Positions 61,396-64,000 of a stretch of DNA of 64,000 bases are shown here, in pieces (positions within the stretch are counted from its first letter, which is position 1; each line of letters begins with the position of its first letter). Source of the DNA: CAYUIG01 sp964444685 (lineage in GTDB: Bacteria; Gemmatimonadota; Gemmatimonadetes; Longimicrobiales; RSA9); contig CAYUIG010000012.1 of assembly GCA_964444685.1 (NCBI GenBank), forward strand, positions 1 through 64,000, in the 5' to 3' direction. Both the position numbers and the translations under genes were made by a program. The notes under the pieces were generated by a model. The model was not told the DNA's origin. It made no database searches and saw only the letters and a program-made list of their open reading frames with translations.

Positions 61396-62481
61396 ATGAG
61401 AAGGTTCTCGAGGGCGGGAGCGTTCGTCGTCCTGGCGGCTGCCGCAGCATGCGCACCGGCGGTGCAGGTTCAGGCGCAGGGCAATCCTGTGCTCTATGTG
61501 GCAAACCAGGACGACGCCACGGTGACGCGCATCGATGCGGCGACGCTCGACGTGCTCGGCACGCTTGACCTGCGGACGCTGGGCTTCAGCGACAACGCGA
61601 AGCCGCACCACATCGTCGTGGAGAAGGGCGGCGCACACTGGTACGTGTCGCTGATCGGTGATGGCAAGGTTGTGAAGCTCGATCGCGACAACCGGGTGGT
61701 TGCGGTGTTCGAGGGCTTCGAGACGCCCGGCATGCTGGCACTCGATCCGGCCACCGATGCGCTGTACGTGGGCCGTTCGATGAGCGCGGTGAATCCGCCG
61801 CCGAGCATCGGCATCGTGAACCGCACGACGATGAGTGGCGACATCATCGATGTCTTCTTCCCGCGTCCGCATGCGCTGGCTGTGGCGGCCGGCGGCGGCG
61901 TGGTCTACACGGCCAGCCTCGGCGTGAACCAGATGGCCGTGGTCGACCCTGCGGAGGAGAACGCGGCACTCCTCGATGTGCCGGGTGCAGCCCCGCACGC
62001 CGTCATGCAATTTGCGCTGTCGCCGGACGGGAAGACGCTGGTTGCGAGCGGTGAGTTGTCGGGCGAACTGCTGGTTTTCGACGTGAGCGACCCGCGTGGC
62101 CCGCAGCACGTAAGGAGCATTCCGGTGGGCCGGCAGCCGTTCGATCCGATCTTCTCGCCCGACGGCCGGACCGTGTGGGTCCCGCTCAAGAGCGACAACG
62201 CCGTGGCGGTCGTGGACGCGGCCACGTGGCAGGTGATCGAGCGTATCGAACACGAGGGCTTCGCGCAGCCGCACGGCATCGCCTTCTCCCCCGACGCGCG
62301 CTACGTCTTCGTGTCGAACAACAACAAGGCCGTGGACCACGCCATGCACGGCGCAGCCGCGCCTGCTGCATCAGCGCAGGCCAACGGCACGGGGCGTGTG
62401 GTCGTGGTCGATGCCGCGACGCGCAAGGTCGTGAAGGTGATCCCGGCCGGGCGCAATGCTGCCGGTCTGGGTATTTCCTGA
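61396..62481 (+). CDS. YncE/YVTN-type beta-propeller protein
   Basis: The 361-residue exported protein (leader ending VQAQG; a Cys at AAAAACAP could make it a lipoprotein) consists of YVTN-like blades: PVLYVANQDDATVTRIDAAT, HWYVSLIGDGKVVKLDRDNR, VWVPLKSDNAVAVVDAATWQ and YVFVSNNNKAVDH, ending RVVVVDAATRKVVKVIPAGR. YncE-like propellers bind DNA or partner proteins in the periplasm; the role here is unknown. GGAGG precedes ATG 61396 and belongs to the element-flanking repeat. Confidence 0.87.
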   Translation: MRRFSRAGAFVVLAAAAACAPAVQVQAQGNPVLYVANQDDATVTRIDAATLDVLGTLDLRTLGFSDNAKPHHIVVEKGGAHWYVSLIGDGKVVKLDRDNRVVAVFEGFETPGMLALDPATDALYVGRSMSAVNPPPSIGIVNRTTMSGDIIDVFFPRPHALAVAAGGGVVYTASLGVNQMAVVDPAEENAALLDVPGAAPHAVMQFALSPDGKTLVASGELSGELLVFDVSDPRGPQHVRSIPVGRQPFDPIFSPDGRTVWVPLKSDNAVAVVDAATWQVIERIEHEGFAQPHGIAFSPDARYVFVSNNNKAVDHAMHGAAAPAASAQANGTGRVVVVDAATRKVVKVIPAGRNAAGLGIS

Positions 62482-62508
62482 GCGTTGCGGCTCCTTCGTC
62501 GAACGACC

Positions 62509-62666
62509 TTTCACCGCGGAGAGCGCGGAGGGCGCGGAGAGTGAGTGAGTTTGATTCGCGGCGAACGAGCATCCCGGTGTTCAACTCAAACACGATGTGT
62601 GCAATGCCGCGAGCTGTCCCGAACACGACGAAGCCCTCCGCGTTCTCCGCGCTCTCCGCGGTGAAA
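62509..62666. repeat. CGCGGAG palindromic element, copy 3
   Basis: It begins TTTCACCGCGGAGAGCGCGG and ends CTCTCCGCGGTGAAA, with inverted ends and an unrelated core. The right-terminal GTGAAA provides the likely start codon and second codon of the following lipoprotein gene. Confidence 0.85.
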
Positions 62667-64000
62667 TTGCCGTTTGCGTGGGCGATCCTCGCGCTGACGG
62701 CCTGCACGAGCACACCGGCAACCCAGGGCCCGACGCCCGGCGGCTGGACGAGAGACGTCGCACCGTTCGAGGTACTGAACGCGAGCGGCGAACCGTACGC
62801 GCATCCGTTCCTGGGCGGGTTCGATGTGCCGCGGCCGCAGTTCGTGGACATCGATGGGGACGGTGACTACGACCTGTTCGTGCAGGAGCGCACGGACGAA
62901 CTGATCTTCTTCGAGAACGTCGGCACACCGCAGCGTGCGGAGTACGTGTGGCGCACGGATCGGTGGCGGGACCTTGCGATCGGGGAGTGGCAGCGCTTCG
63001 CGGATGTCGATCTCGATGGCGATGTCGACCTGCTGGCGGAGCGGCCGTTCAGCTACATCACGTATTTCCGCAATGTCGGCCGTGCGACTGCACCGCAGTT
63101 CGAGCTGTACGCGGACACACTGCGCAGTGTGACGGGGGAGGCGATCTTCGCGGACCGGCAGAACATCCCGCACCTCACGGACATCGACTGCGACAAACTT
63201 CCCGACCTCTTCCTCGGCCGCGTCGACGGCACGATCGCGCGCTACGAGCAGGCGGGCGTAGGCGAGGACGGTGTGCCGCGCTTCGCGCTGGTGACGGAGC
63301 AGTTCGAGGGGATCCAGATCGTCGGCCAGCTCGTGGGCAGCATGCGGCACGGCGCGAACAGCATGTTCTGGGCGGATGTCGACGATGATGGCGACCCAGA
63401 CCTCTACTGGGGCGACTACTTCGAGCCGGGGCTGCTGCTGATCGAGAACACGGGGACGTGCGCGAACCCGAACCTGCGCGGCGATCCCGTCCCCGTTCGT
63501 GCGGACGGCCAGCCGATCGCGACCAGCGGCTACAACGCGCCGTACTCGGTGGACATCGATGCGGACGGCGATCTCGACCTGTTCATCGGTGTGCTGGGCG
63601 GCGCGTTCAATCCGAACCGCACGTCATCGAACAACCTGCTCTTCTACGAGCGCGGGGCGGACGGCGCGCTGACGCTGCGCGACGTGCGCTACGTGGACGG
63701 CATCGACGTCGGCTCGGAGAGCATTCCCGAGCTCGGTGACATCGATGGCGACGGTGACATGGACCTGCTCGTCGCCAACAAGATCGAGCCTGCGGATCCG
63801 TCGACATCACGCGTCGTGCTGTTCGAAAACGAGGGCACGCGCTTCCGTCTGGCGGACACGCTCGATCTCGGCGGCTCGTATCATCTCGCGCCCGCGCTCG
63901 GCGATCTCGATGGCGATGGCGCGCTCGACATGGTGCTCGGCACGTGGAACGACGGCCTGTTCCTCGTGTGGCAGCGGGACGGCCGCTGGGTCCGCGAGGA
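62661..64000 (+). CDS. VCBS/FG-GAP repeat lipoprotein, 3' end outside the window
   Basis: The frame is open from GTG 62661 to the window edge (about 446 codons). The leader KLPFAWAILALTAC is a lipoprotein signal. Six calcium-binding FG-GAP motifs of the form D-x-D-x-D-G-D-x-D-L follow (DIDGDGDYDLF, DVDLDGDVDLL, DVDDDGDPDLY, DIDADGDLDLF, DIDGDGDMDLL, DLDGDGALDMV). It is an integrin-like surface propeller, probably calcium-dependent. An in-frame ATG at 62595 would place the start inside the repeat element and precede the leader by a non-signal stretch, so GTG is preferred. Confidence 0.85.
   Translation, partial: MKLPFAWAILALTACTSTPATQGPTPGGWTRDVAPFEVLNASGEPYAHPFLGGFDVPRPQFVDIDGDGDYDLFVQERTDELIFFENVGTPQRAEYVWRTDRWRDLAIGEWQRFADVDLDGDVDLLAERPFSYITYFRNVGRATAPQFELYADTLRSVTGEAIFADRQNIPHLTDIDCDKLPDLFLGRVDGTIARYEQAGVGEDGVPRFALVTEQFEGIQIVGQLVGSMRHGANSMFWADVDDDGDPDLYWGDYFEPGLLLIENTGTCANPNLRGDPVPVRADGQPIATSGYNAPYSVDIDADGDLDLFIGVLGGAFNPNRTSSNNLLFYERGADGALTLRDVRYVDGIDVGSESIPELGDIDGDGDMDLLVANKIEPADPSTSRVVLFENEGTRFRLADTLDLGGSYHLAPALGDLDGDGALDMVLGTWNDGLFLVWQRDGRWVRE

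Noticed and set aside
57511..61504. Very long minus-strand frames opposite the M28 and LVIVD genes
   Set aside because: Arg/His/Val-rich antisense shadows of well-supported plus-strand genes.

Overview
The window is GC-rich bacterial chromosomal DNA from a draft assembly, with two 100-base runs of N at 41443-41542 and 47758-47857. Gene content resembles Gemmatimonadota, possibly Longimicrobiales-like: a PadR regulator beside an ATPase-less ADOP-type FtsX/MacB permease, DUF2911 and M28 secreted proteins, two large 'choice-of-anchor B' LVIVD proteins, many beta-propeller lipoproteins, Tat-type RRxFL leaders, frequent GTG starts and ATGA/GTGA gene overlaps. The phylum is inferred from gene families only; there is no rRNA or tRNA to confirm it.

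Layout. 1-455 is a long imperfect palindrome, followed by a terminator and an outer-membrane protein gene. 1971-8706 (minus strand) is a six-gene operon with 4-base overlaps at every junction: Omp85-like protein, amidohydrolase, methyltransferase, FAD oxidoreductase, SRPBCC cyclase-like protein and a KAS II-type ketosynthase. It looks like a small biosynthetic pathway. 8846-16259 holds two tandem propeller lipoproteins, ATP-dependent PEP carboxykinase, a DsbA-like protein and an LVIVD protein. 16260-21890 is an accessory island of visibly lower GC: an ECF sigma factor without a normal start and with a long G tract, a secreted eight-cysteine peptide, a propeller protein, a second DsbA-like protein, an IS3 transposase remnant and a frameshifted DUF5715 gene. 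21891-30869 carries a Tat-exported TIM-barrel protein, a catalytically degenerate alpha/beta-hydrolase, a TPR-LuxR regulator, a metallo-beta-lactamase-fold hydrolase, and a plus-strand run of DUF2652, serine hydrolase, metallophosphoesterase, HD and beta-barrel genes.

30866-47397 contains a PD40 lipoprotein, a Gfo/Idh oxidoreductase, a SUMF1-like protein, an RCC1-repeat lipoprotein, ApbE, a MEDS-domain histidine kinase, an HD phosphohydrolase, a TolB/TPR membrane protein (broken by the first gap), a cyclophilin, an SSS symporter with a 38-residue accessory protein, a class V aminotransferase, acetate kinase and a beta-barrel protein. 47600-48030 is a 62-bp tandem-repeat array containing the second gap.

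The strongest hidden signal follows at 48130-48714. A peroxiredoxin reading frame is interrupted by one in-frame TGA exactly where the peroxidatic residue belongs (TxxU motif), with a 7-bp stem-loop 15-21 nt downstream. It is best read as a selenocysteine peroxiredoxin. It converges with a TlpA-like thioredoxin and a CcdA-like electron transporter, which may form one periplasmic thiol/selenol redox module. 50041-54742 has a cyanophycinase-like lipoprotein, an SDR, the ADOP permease and PadR; 55013-64000 has DUF2911, M28 peptidase, a second LVIVD protein, a YncE-like propeller and a truncated VCBS/FG-GAP lipoprotein.

Intergenic DNA carries two families of palindromic element: a TTTCACCGCGGAG...CTCCGCGGTGAAA family (three copies) and a GAGTCGG/GTCTGG heptad family with a shared core (two copies and fragments). 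Both look like small non-autonomous mobile or structural repeats.
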